A DNA stretch of 64,000 nucleotides from NCBI RefSeq assembly GCF_041053055.1, contig NZ_CP163443.1, forward strand, positions 3,038,001 through 3,102,000. The letters are read 5' to 3'. The stretch comes from Streptomyces sp. R41 (GTDB taxonomy: Bacteria > Actinomycetota > Actinomycetes > Streptomycetales > Streptomycetaceae). A program made the position numbers and the translations under genes. The notes under the pieces are model-generated. The model ran no database searches, was not told the origin of the DNA, and worked only from the letters and a program-made list of their open reading frames with translations. How positions within the stretch are numbered: position 1 is the stretch's first letter; each line of letters starts with the position of its first letter. This document shows, one piece after another, positions 9,601 to 17,713 of this stretch.

Positions 9601-10470
9601 GTGACCAGCAAGCAGCTCCGCAACCCCGTCGGCGGCCATGTCCCGGTGGCCGGCGGTCTCAACTCCGTCGGCCTCTCCTATGCCCGCGATCTCCAGGCCG
9701 AGACCGTCCAGGTCTTCGTCGCCAACCCGCGCGGCTGGGCGACGCCCGCCGGAAACCCGAAGCAGGATGAGGAGTTCCGCGCGGCCTGCGCCGCCGAGTC
9801 GATCCCCGCGTACGTCCATGCCCCGTATCTGATCAACTTCGGCTCGCACACCGAGGCGACGGTCGAGAAGTCGGTGGAGTCCCTGCGGCACTCGCTGAGG
9901 CGCGGGCGGGAGATCGGCGCCCTGGGTGTGGTCGTGCACACCGGAAGCGCCACGGGCGGCCGGGAGCGGTCCGTCGCCCTCAAGCAGGTGCGTGCGCACA
10001 TGCTGCCGCTGCTCGACGAGCTGACCCATGACGACGACCCCTATCTGCTCCTCGAGTCGACCGCCGGGCAGGGCGCCTCCCTCTGCTCCCGGACCTGGGA
10101 CTTCGGGCCGTACTTCGAGGCACTCGACGCCCACCCCAAGCTGGGCGTCTGTCTCGACACGTGCCACATCTTCGCGGCCGGCCACGATCTGACCGGGCCG
10201 AGCGGCATGCACCAGACCCTCGACCTGCTGGTGGACACGGTCGGCGAGGGCCGGCTCAAGCTGATCCACGCCAATGACTCCAAGGATGTGGTCGGCGCCC
10301 ACAAGGACCGCCACGAGAACATCGGCTCCGGCCACATCGGCGAGGACCCGTTCCGTGCCCTGATGACGCACCCCGCCACCGAGGGCGTACCCCTGATCAT
10401 CGAGACGCCCGGCGGCAAGGAGGGGCACGCGGCGGATGTCGAGCGCCTGAAGAAACTCCGCGACGGCTGA
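9601..10470 (+). CDS. Endonuclease IV family (AP endonuclease-like) protein
   Basis: The 289-residue TIM-barrel protein has the metal-ligand motifs of the Nfo family in order: YVHAPYLINFGS (about residues 77-88), VVHTGSATGG, LLLESTAGQG, CLDTCHIFAAGHDL, LIHANDSKD, RHENIGSGHIGEDPF and IETPGGKEGH. These ligate three zinc ions in enzymes that cut DNA 5' of abasic sites. All expected His, Asp and Glu ligands appear present, so activity in base-excision repair is likely. The GTG at 9601 follows GAAGGGT closely. It stands alone after the repeat array, with a copper-type operator and a membrane protein gene downstream. Confidence 0.9.
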   Translation: MTSKQLRNPVGGHVPVAGGLNSVGLSYARDLQAETVQVFVANPRGWATPAGNPKQDEEFRAACAAESIPAYVHAPYLINFGSHTEATVEKSVESLRHSLRRGREIGALGVVVHTGSATGGRERSVALKQVRAHMLPLLDELTHDDDPYLLLESTAGQGASLCSRTWDFGPYFEALDAHPKLGVCLDTCHIFAAGHDLTGPSGMHQTLDLLVDTVGEGRLKLIHANDSKDVVGAHKDRHENIGSGHIGEDPFRALMTHPATEGVPLIIETPGGKEGHAADVERLKKLRDG

Positions 10471-10492
10471 GTCCGACAAAGCCCATTGAGGA

Positions 10493-10509
10493 ATACCCCT
10501 AGGGGGTAT
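10493..10509. promoter_or_regulatory. CsoR-like copper operator
   Basis: ATACCCC-TAG-GGGGTAT is a perfect 7-3-7 palindrome made of C and G tracts flanked by AT, the form described for CsoR copper-repressor sites in Streptomyces and Mycobacterium (from memory). It lies 48 bases upstream of the DUF4396 gene start. Copper-induced expression of that gene is the inference. No csoR gene lies in the window. Confidence 0.65.
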
Positions 10510-10556
10510 ACGGTTCCTGCTCTAGCAGCAACCGTTACTCGGCGTTGGGGGCCCTC

Positions 10557-11114
10557 ATGCAGCACGACACACACGCGCAGAACGAGCACGAGCACGACAC
10601 GCATGCGCACGCGCAGCACGAGCACGACACGCACGCGCATCCCGAGGAGCACGCGCACACTCACGACATGGGCGGCAAGGTCACCTGGTCCATGGCGGCC
10701 CAGGCCACCCTGCACTGCCTCACCGGCTGCGCCATCGGCGAGGTGCTGGGCATGGTGATCGGCACCGCGTTCGGGTGGGGCAATGTGCCGACGATGGTGC
10801 TGGCGATCGTCCTCGCCTTCGTCTTCGGCTACTCGCTCACGTTGCGCGGAGTACTCAAGGCCGGCGTCGACTTCAGGACGGCGTTCCGGGTCGCGCTCGC
10901 CGCGGACACCCTGTCCATCGCGGTGATGGAGCTGATCGACAACGGTGTGATCGCCCTGTGGCCGGACGCGATGGACGCGCAGTTGGCCGACCTGCTGTTC
11001 TGGGCCGCGCTCGCCATCTCACTGGCGATCGCCTTCGTGGTCACGACGCCCGTCAACAAGTGGATGATCGGCCGCGGCAAGGGACACGCGGTGGTGCACC
11101 AGTACCACCACTGA
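10557..11114 (+). CDS. DUF4396 membrane protein with His-rich N-terminus
   Basis: The ATG at 10557, preceded by GGGGG, opens a 185-residue protein. Its first 40 residues are dominated by His, Asp, Glu and Thr in repeats such as EHEHDTHAHAQ, a likely metal-binding tail. Four hydrophobic segments follow (near residues 46-66, 74-96, 105-125 and 140-160), with LHCLTGCAIGEVLG carrying two Cys in the first. This matches the DUF4396 family, often found near copper genes. With the CsoR-like site upstream, a role in copper sequestration or transport is plausible. The C-terminus also ends in His residues (VVHQYHH). Direction of any transport is unknown. Confidence 0.85.
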   Translation: MQHDTHAQNEHEHDTHAHAQHEHDTHAHPEEHAHTHDMGGKVTWSMAAQATLHCLTGCAIGEVLGMVIGTAFGWGNVPTMVLAIVLAFVFGYSLTLRGVLKAGVDFRTAFRVALAADTLSIAVMELIDNGVIALWPDAMDAQLADLLFWAALAISLAIAFVVTTPVNKWMIGRGKGHAVVHQYHH

Positions 11115-11133
11115 TCAGCGGCCGCAGCAGGAG

Positions 11134-11766
11134 TCAGAGCTCGGGGCCGTCCCCGGGCTCCTCCTGGTAGGAGTAGCGCTGCTCACGCCAGGGGTCGCCG
11201 ATGTTGTGGTAGCCGCGCTCCTCCCAGAAGCCGCGACGGTCGGCCGTCATGTACTCGACGCCGCGGACCCACTTGGGGCCCTTCCAGGCATAGAGGTGCG
11301 GGACGATGAGGCGGAGCGGGAAGCCGTGTTCCGCCGTCAGCAGCTCGCCGTCCTTGTGGGTGGCGAAGATGGTGCGGTCGGAGGCGAAGTCCGACAGGCG
11401 GAGGTTCGAGCTGAATCCGTACTCGGCCCAGACCATGACATGAGTGACGGTGGGCGCGGGCGGGGCGATCTCCAGGATCGTACGGGCGGGGATGCCACCC
11501 CATTCGGCCCCGAGCATGCTGAACTTCGTGACGCAGTGCAGATCGGCCACGACGGACGCGTACGGCAGGGCCGTGAACTCCTCGTGGGTCCAGCAGTGCT
11601 TCTCGCCGTCGGCGGTGGCGCCGAAGACCCTGAACTCCCAGCGTTCGGAGCGGAACTTGGGTACGGGCCCGTAGTGCGTGACCGGCCAGCCGCGCTGAAG
11701 TCGCTGCCCCGGCGGAAGCTCCGACTGCGCCGCTTCTCGAGATTCACGCTCCACCGGCTGACCCAT
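11134..11766 (-). CDS. Sulfite-oxidase-like molybdopterin protein
   Basis: The 210-residue protein matches the molybdopterin-binding domain of the sulfite oxidase family (YedY/MsrP-like, cytoplasmic short form). LHCVTKFSMLGAEWGG holds the Cys expected to ligate molybdenum, and GFPLRLIVPHLYAWKGPKWV is the conserved cofactor-binding stretch near the end. There is no signal peptide and no dimerisation or haem domain. The ATG at 11766 has GGAG at the right distance. It runs divergently from bfr. The physiological substrate is unknown; reduction of an oxidised S- or N-compound is the usual suggestion. Confidence 0.85.
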   Translation of the reverse strand: MGQPVERESREAAQSELPPGQRLQRGWPVTHYGPVPKFRSERWEFRVFGATADGEKHCWTHEEFTALPYASVVADLHCVTKFSMLGAEWGGIPARTILEIAPPAPTVTHVMVWAEYGFSSNLRLSDFASDRTIFATHKDGELLTAEHGFPLRLIVPHLYAWKGPKWVRGVEYMTADRRGFWEERGYHNIGDPWREQRYSYQEEPGDGPEL

Positions 11767-11921
11767 GACTCCATCCTGACAGACCCGGGACAGTGCACAT
11801 GACCAGCCCTGGTCGGATTCGGGCAACTCCTACTAAGCGTGCACTTACTGGACGGCCTTGTGTGCCGGTGCAAGGATGCGGCCCAACCTGCCCAGTCCCC
11901 CGCTTGGAAGGAGCCTCTGCG

Positions 11922-12401
11922 ATGCAGGGCGACCCCGAGGTCCTCGAGTTTCTGAACGAACAGCTCACCGGCGAGCTGACGGCGATCAACCAGTACTGGC
12001 TGCACTACCGCATCCAGGACAACAAGGGCTGGACGAAGCTCGCCAAGTACACGCGTGAAGAATCCATCGATGAGATGAAGCACGCGGACAAGCTCACCGA
12101 GCGCATCCTCATGCTGGACGGCCTGCCGAACTACCAGCGGCTGTTCCACGTACGGGTCGGACAGACGGTCACCGAGATGTTCCAGGCCGACCGGCAGGTG
12201 GAGGTCGAGGCAATCGACCGCCTCAAGCGGGGGATCGAGGTGATGCGCACGAAGGGCGACATCACGTCCGCGAACATCTTCGAGTCGATCCTCGAGGACG
12301 AGGAGCACCACATCGACTATCTGGACACCCAGCTGGAGCTGATCGAGAAGCTCGGCGAGGCGCTCTACATCGCGCAGCAGATCGAACAGCCGGACAGCTG
12401 A
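11922..12401 (+). CDS. bfr: Bacterioferritin
   Basis: Bfr forms a 24-mer shell that oxidises and stores iron and binds haem b. The 159-residue protein begins MQGDPEVLEFLNEQLTGELTAINQYW. Ferroxidase ligands are visible in ESIDEMKHADKL (Glu and His, with Met as the haem ligand) and in EDEEHHIDYLD near the C-terminus. GGAAGGAG sits about 10 bases upstream of the ATG at 11922, which settles the start. Its partner ferredoxin gene bfd is convergent, with only seven bases between the two stop codons. No iron box was seen in the bfr promoter. Confidence 0.95.
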   Translation: MQGDPEVLEFLNEQLTGELTAINQYWLHYRIQDNKGWTKLAKYTREESIDEMKHADKLTERILMLDGLPNYQRLFHVRVGQTVTEMFQADRQVEVEAIDRLKRGIEVMRTKGDITSANIFESILEDEEHHIDYLDTQLELIEKLGEALYIAQQIEQPDS

Positions 12402-12408
12402 ACAGCCT

Positions 12409-12651
12409 CTAAGCGGCCTCGTCCAAAGAGGCAGACACCCGGACCTCGGAGAGCACCGGCCTGCCCTCGTCCGCGAGCTCACGGCGCGGGCACGCGCCCC
12501 GGCCCAGCAGGGCCTGAATCCGGCGGACGCACGAACCGCAGTCCGTGCCCGCCTTGCACGCCGACGCTATCTGGCGGGGGGTGCAGGCACCGTCCTCCGC
12601 GTGCCTCTTCACCTGCGCCTCGGTGACACCGAAGCAGTTGCAGACGTACAC
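12409..12651 (-). CDS. bfd: Bacterioferritin-associated ferredoxin
   Basis: This 80-residue [2Fe-2S] protein has the Bfd pattern VCNCFGVTEAQVK plus ACKAGTDCGSCVRRIQALL, giving four cluster Cys. In this family it binds Bfr and reduces stored Fe(III) so that iron is released. The GTG at 12651 is preferred because GGGAGG lies about eight bases upstream; an in-frame GTG at 12660 would directly abut that site. An iron box upstream (12696-12714) suggests induction on iron starvation through a DmdR/IdeR repressor. The gene faces bfr tail to tail. Confidence 0.9.
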   Translation of the reverse strand: MYVCNCFGVTEAQVKRHAEDGACTPRQIASACKAGTDCGSCVRRIQALLGRGACPRRELADEGRPVLSEVRVSASLDEAA

Positions 12652-12695
12652 GCGGTCCACCTCCCGACGGGATTCCTAGTCGCGCCATCCCGATG

Positions 12696-12714
12696 ATCGG
12701 TGAGGCTAACCTAA
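12696..12714. promoter_or_regulatory. Iron box (DmdR/IdeR operator) upstream of bfd
   Basis: ATCGGTGAGGCTAACCTAA matches 16 of 19 positions of the actinobacterial iron-box consensus TTAGGTTAGGCTAACCTAA, with one half-site perfect. It lies about 45 bases upstream of the bfd start. The expected effect is repression when iron is plentiful. Confidence 0.75.
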
Positions 12715-12749
12715 CCTTACCCGTCTCCCCTGGACCGCAAAAGTGCGAA

Positions 12750-12779
12750 GGGGCGCGGATCGTATGTGATCCGCGCCCC
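12750..12779 (-). terminator. Hairpin terminator of the DAHP synthase gene
   Basis: GGGGCGCGGATC and GATCCGCGCCCC form a perfect 12-bp stem with a 6-base loop (GTATGT). It lies 41 bases beyond the stop of the DAHP synthase gene. No long U tract follows, as is usual in Streptomyces. Confidence 0.8.
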
Positions 12780-12819
12780 ACTTCACATGCCGGTAACAGC
12801 CGATACGGCTGCTGATCTG

Positions 12820-14166
12820 CTACTGGTCCCGGTACATCTCGGCGACCAGGAACGCCAGGTCAAGGGACTGGCTACGGTTCAGGCGCGGGTCGCAGGCCGT
12901 CTCGTAGCGCTGGTGCAGATCGTCGACGAAGATCTCGTCGCCGCCGCCCACGCACTCGGTGACGTCGTCACCGGTGAGCTCGACATGGATGCCGCCCGGG
13001 TGCGTGCCCAGACCCTTGTGCACCTCGAAGAAGCCCTTGACCTCGTCGAGCACGTCGTCGAAGCGGCGGGTCTTGTGGCCCGATGCCGCCTCGAAGGTGT
13101 TGCCGTGCATCGGGTCGGTCACCCAGGCCACGGTCGCACCGGAGGCGGTGACCTTCTCGACCAGCTCGGGCAGCTTGTCGCGGACCTTGTCCGCGCCCAT
13201 CCGCACGATGAAGGTGAGGCGGCCCGGCTCGCGGTCCGGGTCGAGGCGCTCGATGTACTGCAGCGCGTCCTCGGCCGTCGTCGTGGGGCCCAGCTTGATC
13301 CCGATCGGGTTGCGGATCTTCGAGGCGAACTCGATGTGCGCGCCGTCCAGCTGACGGGTGCGCTCACCGATCCACACCATGTGGCCCGAGACGTCGTACA
13401 GGTGGCCCGTACGCGAGTCGACCCTGGTCAGCGCCGACTCGTAGTCGAGGAGCAGCGCCTCGTGCGAGGAGTAGAACTCGACGGTCTTGAACTCCTCCGG
13501 GTCGGTCCCGCAGGCCCGCATGAAGTTCATCGCGTTGTCGATCTCGCGCGCCAGCTGCTCGTAGCGCTGGCCGGAGGGGGACGACTTCACGAAGTCCTGG
13601 TTCCAGGCGTGCACCTGGCGCAGGTCGGCGTAGCCGCCGGTGGTGAAGGCGCGCACCAGGTTGAGCGTGGAGGCGGAGGCGTTGTACATCCGCTTCAGGC
13701 GCTCGGGGTCCGGGATGCGGGCCTCTTCGGTGAAGTCGAAGCCGTTGACGGAGTCGCCGCGGTAGGTCGGCAGCGTCACGCCGTCGCGGGTCTCGGTCGG
13801 CTTGGAGCGCGGCTTGGAGTACTGGCCGGCGATACGGCCGACCTTCACGACCGGCACCGAGGCGGCGTACGTGAGCACGGCGCCCATCTGGAGCAGGGTC
13901 TTGAGCTTGTTGCGGATGTGGTCGGCGGACACGGCGTCGAAGGCCTCGGCGCAGTCGCCGCCCTGGAGCAGGAACGCCTCGCCCTTGGCGACGGCTCCCA
14001 TCCGGGCGCGCAGCTGGTCGCACTCGCCCGCGAAGACGAGCGGCGGATACGACTCGAGGTCCGCGATCACATCGCGCAGAGCCTCGGCATCGGGGTACTC
14101 GGGCTGCTGCGCCGCGGGCAGGTTTCGCCAGGTGTTGCCAGCGCTCGCGCTGGACTTAGCGTTCAC
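12820..14166 (-). CDS. 3-deoxy-7-phosphoheptulonate synthase, class II
   Basis: This enzyme condenses phosphoenolpyruvate and erythrose 4-phosphate, the first step of the shikimate pathway. The 448-residue product belongs to the plant-like class II family: LLQGGDCAEAF, SVPVVKVGRIAGQ, YSSHEALLLDYE, MVWIGERTRQLDGAHIEF and VTDPMHGNT are all present. The GTG at 14166 has a near-ideal GGAGGTGA upstream; longer readings lack it. A hairpin follows the stop. Upstream lies a DUF1906 gene, and 1.5 kb further on the trpE leader, so early and late aromatic steps are clustered but not in one operon. Confidence 0.95.
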   Translation of the reverse strand: MNAKSSASAGNTWRNLPAAQQPEYPDAEALRDVIADLESYPPLVFAGECDQLRARMGAVAKGEAFLLQGGDCAEAFDAVSADHIRNKLKTLLQMGAVLTYAASVPVVKVGRIAGQYSKPRSKPTETRDGVTLPTYRGDSVNGFDFTEEARIPDPERLKRMYNASASTLNLVRAFTTGGYADLRQVHAWNQDFVKSSPSGQRYEQLAREIDNAMNFMRACGTDPEEFKTVEFYSSHEALLLDYESALTRVDSRTGHLYDVSGHMVWIGERTRQLDGAHIEFASKIRNPIGIKLGPTTTAEDALQYIERLDPDREPGRLTFIVRMGADKVRDKLPELVEKVTASGATVAWVTDPMHGNTFEAASGHKTRRFDDVLDEVKGFFEVHKGLGTHPGGIHVELTGDDVTECVGGGDEIFVDDLHQRYETACDPRLNRSQSLDLAFLVAEMYRDQ

Positions 14167-14249
14167 GGTCACCTCCACAACATTACGGGGTCGTGTCGGG
14201 CGTCCATTCACGTGCTCATCAAGTGAGACGCGGCGCGCTCGATCGGGGC

Positions 14250-14291
14250 GCTCCGGGCGGCCGTGCGACAGGTACCCGCGCCGCCCGGAGC
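14250..14291 (-). terminator. Hairpin after the DUF1906 gene
   Basis: GCTCCGGGCGGC and GCCGCCCGGAGC pair over 12 bases around an 18-base loop, 11 bases beyond the stop codon of the DUF1906 gene. It separates that gene from the DAHP synthase gene on the same strand. Confidence 0.65.
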
Positions 14292-14301
14292 AGGCTCGTT
14301 C

Positions 14302-15522
14302 CTAGTCCACGTTGAGCCGGTCGCGGTCGATGGCGATGGTCACGCCGCCGTGGGTCTCGGTCGTGTCGCCGACGTACTGGTGGATGCGCTGGTGCTTGGC
14401 CCACAGGGACGCGGGGACCGACGGATCGTCGGTGGTCGACTCGTAGTTCCAGCGGGCGAAGTGGATGACGTCGGGCAGGGTGGCGCCGTCGCGGTGGGCC
14501 ACCAGGTCGGTGATCAAGGACGAGGTGTTGCCGTAGGCGCCGGAGCGATAGCCGAGCTTGTGCAATCGCTCGGTGAAGGCGCCGAGATAGGCGAGGACCT
14601 GGGCGGTCACGGTGCCTCCGGGCTGGTAGTGCTCCAGGTCGTCGTAGATCACCGTTCCCTTGCCGAGCCCCAGCGCGGCGGCCTGCCGGGACGCGTCGTC
14701 GGCCGCCGCCGTGCCCTGTGGCACCGGGTCGGTGATCTCCGCGCAGCCGCCCCCGCAGCTGCCGCCGTCCGAGGTGGGCTGCCGGCCTACGTACAGCGGG
14801 ATGAACCGCCAGCCGGCCGCGTACTGCTTCCGCACCCACTCGGCGGTGAGGTTCGGCTGGGCGCAGGCGCGGTTGATCCCGCCGATGTAGATGCCTACGG
14901 CGCCGTAGCCGGACGCCTTGTGCCAGGCGTCCATGGCCTTCTGGCTCGGTGCGGTACAGGAGTCGAAGCCCTCGCCCCGGAAGGAGGTCGCGTCCTTGGC
15001 GAGGGGCGCCGCGGCGGGTGGCGGCTCGGCGGCCGGTGCGGCGACGGGCAGATCGGCGCTGCGAAGGATGTCCTGGATCTTCGTACGGTCGTCCCCGTAC
15101 GCGGCCGTCACGGCGATGCGGTCCGCGGTGACCCGGTACGTACCGGCCGTGCGGTTCTCGGTGGCGCCGCCGGCGACGGCCTGGGGGCTCCCGGCGGCGG
15201 GTACGGCGCTCTCGGCGCCGGTGGCGGGCTGGATCACGAGCGCCTCGGTACGCCCCCGTACGCGCGCCGGGCAGCTCTGTCGTTCGCCCGGCGCACCGAG
15301 GTACACGACGTGACGGTCGAAGCGGACACAGGCCTCCGGGTGCTTCTCCAGGTCCACGACCCACCAGGATGCGGGCACGGTGAAGACGTGGCCCCGGTAG
15401 GTGACCTGGGTGGTGTCGTCGGAGGAGCGCGGGGCCGACTGGGCGGCGCCGGGCAGGCCGGCGGCGAGGGCCGCGGCCGCGGCGCACACGGCGAGGGCGC
15501 GTGCGCCGCTCCGGCGAGGCAT
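14302..15522 (-). CDS. Secreted DUF1906 (glycoside-hydrolase-like) protein
   Basis: The 406-residue protein starts with a signal peptide (MPRRSGARALAVCAAAAALAAG, cleavage probably after AQSA). A variable N-terminal region with YRGHVFTVPASWWVVDLE is followed by a Pro/Ala linker, then a DUF1906 domain from about residue 180: FDSCTAPSQKAMDAW, GIYIGGINRACAQPNLT, FIPLYVGRQP, VIYDDLEHY and HQYVGDTTETHGGVTIAIDRD. This is the Rv2525c-like fold related to GH25-type TIM barrels. Asp and Glu in VIYDDLEHY stand where the catalytic acids would be. A cell-wall polysaccharide is the likely target, but no substrate is known. Confidence 0.87.
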   Translation of the reverse strand: MPRRSGARALAVCAAAAALAAGLPGAAQSAPRSSDDTTQVTYRGHVFTVPASWWVVDLEKHPEACVRFDRHVVYLGAPGERQSCPARVRGRTEALVIQPATGAESAVPAAGSPQAVAGGATENRTAGTYRVTADRIAVTAAYGDDRTKIQDILRSADLPVAAPAAEPPPAAAPLAKDATSFRGEGFDSCTAPSQKAMDAWHKASGYGAVGIYIGGINRACAQPNLTAEWVRKQYAAGWRFIPLYVGRQPTSDGGSCGGGCAEITDPVPQGTAAADDASRQAAALGLGKGTVIYDDLEHYQPGGTVTAQVLAYLGAFTERLHKLGYRSGAYGNTSSLITDLVAHRDGATLPDVIHFARWNYESTTDDPSVPASLWAKHQRIHQYVGDTTETHGGVTIAIDRDRLNVD

Positions 15523-15669
15523 GGGTGAACGAGCTGCGTGAATGACTCTCTCCTCGGTCGGATCGGTCGGGCTACCTGGCCATGAATGGCCGGTGCACGA
15601 GCGGTCCGAACCCCGTACGCGAACGGTTCACGCTGTTGCCGGGCCCACACGTCGGGTAAGGTGCGGCGC

Positions 15670-15726
15670 ATGTTCGCGCAATCGATCCAGAACTGGTGGT
15701 GGACCGCTCGTCCGGCGGCCCACTGA
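15670..15726 (+). CDS. trpL: trp leader peptide with three consecutive Trp codons
   Basis: ATG at 15670 starts an 18-codon frame reading MFAQSIQNWWWTARPAAH and then TGA. Three tandem TGG codons so close to a short frame, followed at once by a hairpin and an anthranilate synthase gene, are the hallmark of transcription attenuation. When Trp-tRNA is scarce, a ribosome stalled on the TGG codons should prevent formation of the terminator hairpin. Confidence 0.93.
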   Translation: MFAQSIQNWWWTARPAAH

Positions 15727-15748
15727 CTGCGCGTACGCAAGACTTCGC

Positions 15749-15780
15749 GAAGGCCGCCCGAGGGGCGGCCTTCGGTGTTT
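15749..15780 (+). terminator. trpE attenuator hairpin
   Basis: GAAGGCCGCCC and GGGCGGCCTTC form a perfect 11-bp stem with a GAG loop, followed by GGTGTTT. It lies 22 bases after the leader-peptide stop and 53 bases before trpE, so it should act as the attenuator's terminator. Confidence 0.88.
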
Positions 15781-15832
15781 CCGGAGTCCGTTCCTCTCTG
15801 ACTGAGTCTCTGAGTGAGAAGGAACAGGACCC

Positions 15833-17713
15833 GTGAACCTGCTCGACCTCCTGGACGATCCCCGTCCGTTCGCCCTGCTGCGTCGCCGCACCCCCGGCCA
15901 CGACCATGACGTGGTCGAGGTGCTGCTCGGCCCGGTCACCACCCACGACCGCCTCGCCGACATCCCCGACGAGGGCCTCGCGCTCATCCCCTACCGCCAG
16001 ATCCGGGAGCGCGGCTTCGACGTCCGCGACGACGGCACGCCGCTGGCGGTACTCACCCCAGAGGAGACGTACGAACTGCCCCTGGAACAGGCCCTGTCCC
16101 AGCTGCCGTCGCACGAGGTGCGCGTCGAGGGCGGGGGCTTCGACGTCGCCGACGAGGAGTACGCCCAGATCGTCGGGCGGGTGCTGCGCGAGGAGATCGG
16201 GCGGGGCGAGGGTGCGAACTTCGTGATCCGGCGTACGTACCAGGGGGAGATCCCGGGGTTCGGGAGGGCCGACGCCCTCGCCCTGTTCCGTCGGCTCCTC
16301 GTCGGTGAGCGGGGCGCGTACTGGACGTTCGTCGTGCACACCGGGCAGCGCACGCTGGTCGGGGCCAGCCCCGAAGTGCACGTCCGGATGTCCGGGGGGA
16401 CCGTCGTGATGAACCCGATCAGCGGCACGTACCGCTACCCGGCCGAGGGCCCGACGCCCGAGGATCTGCTCGCCTTCCTCGCCGACGGCAAGGAGATCGA
16501 GGAGCTCTCGATGGTGGTCGACGAGGAGCTCAAGATGATGTGCACGGTCGGCGACATGGGCGGGGTGGTGATCGGTCCGCGGCTGAAGGAGATGGCCCAT
16601 CTCGCCCACACCGAGTACGAGTTGCGGGGGCGTTCCTCGCTGGATGTGCGCGAGGTGCTCAAGGAGACGATGTTCGCGGCGACCGTCACCGGGTCGCCGG
16701 TGCAGAACGCGTGCCGGGTGATCGAGCGGCACGAGGTCGGCGGGCGGGGCTATTACGCGGGTGCGCTGGCCCTCGTCGGACGGGACGCGGGCGGGGCGCA
16801 GACGCTCGACTCCCCCATCCTCATCCGCACCGCCGACATCGACGCGGACGGGAGGCTGCGGGTGCCGGTGGGCGCCACACTCGTACGGGGATCGGATCCG
16901 GCGGGCGAGGTCGCCGAGACGCACGCGAAGGCGGCGGGGGTGCTCGCGGCGCTGGGAGTGGTGGAGACCAGGCCGCGCGAGGAACGCGTACGGCCGAAGC
17001 TGGGCGACGACCCGCGTGTGCAGGCGGCGCTCGACGGGCGGCGGGCCTCGCTCGCGCCGTTCTGGCTGCGGATGCAGGAGCGGGCCGACTCGCTGCGGGG
17101 ACATGCCCTCGTCGTGGACGGCGAGGACACCTTCACGGCGATGCTCGCGCATGTGCTGCGGTCGAGCGGTCTAGAGGTGACGGTTCGGCGCTACGACGAG
17201 CCGGGGCTGCGCGAGGCGGTTCTCGCGCACGAGGGGCCGGTCGTGCTGGGGCCCGGCCCCGGTGACCCCTCGGACGTGACCGATCCCAAGATGCGGTTCC
17301 TGCGGGAGCTCACCGCCGAGGTGATCCGCGGTCACCGTCACGGCGTGCTCGGGGTCTGCCTCGGCCATGAGCTGATCGCGGCCGAGCTGGGCCTGGAGAT
17401 CGTCCGCAAGGAAGTCCCGTACCAGGGTGCGCAGACCGGGATCGACCTCTTCGGGCGGATGGAGACCGTCGGCTTCTACAACAGCTTCGTGGCGCGGTGC
17501 GACGAGGAGACCCTCGCGGAGTTGTCCGCGCACGGCATCGAGGTCAGCCGCGGTGACAGCGGCGAGGTGCACGCGATGCGCGGCCCGGGGTTCGCGGGGG
17601 TCCAGTTCCACCCGGAGTCGGTGCTGACGCTGAACGGCGCGGCGGTCGTGAGCGAGCTGATCGGTCAGCTGCGGGGCACCAGCACGTTGTCGGAGCGGCG
17701 GCCCGCGGTGTAG
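15833..17713 (+). CDS. trpE: Anthranilate synthase, fused TrpE-TrpG type
   Basis: The 626-residue protein joins a chorismate-utilising synthase domain (about residues 1-420) to a class I glutamine amidotransferase (about 430-626). The synthase part has MNPISGTYR, EELSMVVDEELKMM and the TVTGSPVQNACRVIE block. The amidotransferase has GPGPGDPSD, GVCLGHELIAAELGL with the nucleophilic Cys, and FHPESVLT with His and Glu of the triad. It makes anthranilate from chorismate and Gln. The domain style resembles PhzE, so 2-amino-isochorismate synthesis is an alternative, but the Trp attenuator supports tryptophan synthesis. GTG at 15833. Its 3' end overlaps the convergent dehydrogenase gene by 49 bases. 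Confidence 0.92.
   Translation: MNLLDLLDDPRPFALLRRRTPGHDHDVVEVLLGPVTTHDRLADIPDEGLALIPYRQIRERGFDVRDDGTPLAVLTPEETYELPLEQALSQLPSHEVRVEGGGFDVADEEYAQIVGRVLREEIGRGEGANFVIRRTYQGEIPGFGRADALALFRRLLVGERGAYWTFVVHTGQRTLVGASPEVHVRMSGGTVVMNPISGTYRYPAEGPTPEDLLAFLADGKEIEELSMVVDEELKMMCTVGDMGGVVIGPRLKEMAHLAHTEYELRGRSSLDVREVLKETMFAATVTGSPVQNACRVIERHEVGGRGYYAGALALVGRDAGGAQTLDSPILIRTADIDADGRLRVPVGATLVRGSDPAGEVAETHAKAAGVLAALGVVETRPREERVRPKLGDDPRVQAALDGRRASLAPFWLRMQERADSLRGHALVVDGEDTFTAMLAHVLRSSGLEVTVRRYDEPGLREAVLAHEGPVVLGPGPGDPSDVTDPKMRFLRELTAEVIRGHRHGVLGVCLGHELIAAELGLEIVRKEVPYQGAQTGIDLFGRMETVGFYNSFVARCDEETLAELSAHGIEVSRGDSGEVHAMRGPGFAGVQFHPESVLTLNGAAVVSELIGQLRGTSTLSERRPAV

Noticed and set aside
15833..17713. Phenazine-type PhzE instead of anthranilate synthase
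   Set aside because: The fusion layout is shared with PhzE, but there are no phenazine genes nearby and the gene is preceded by a tryptophan attenuator.
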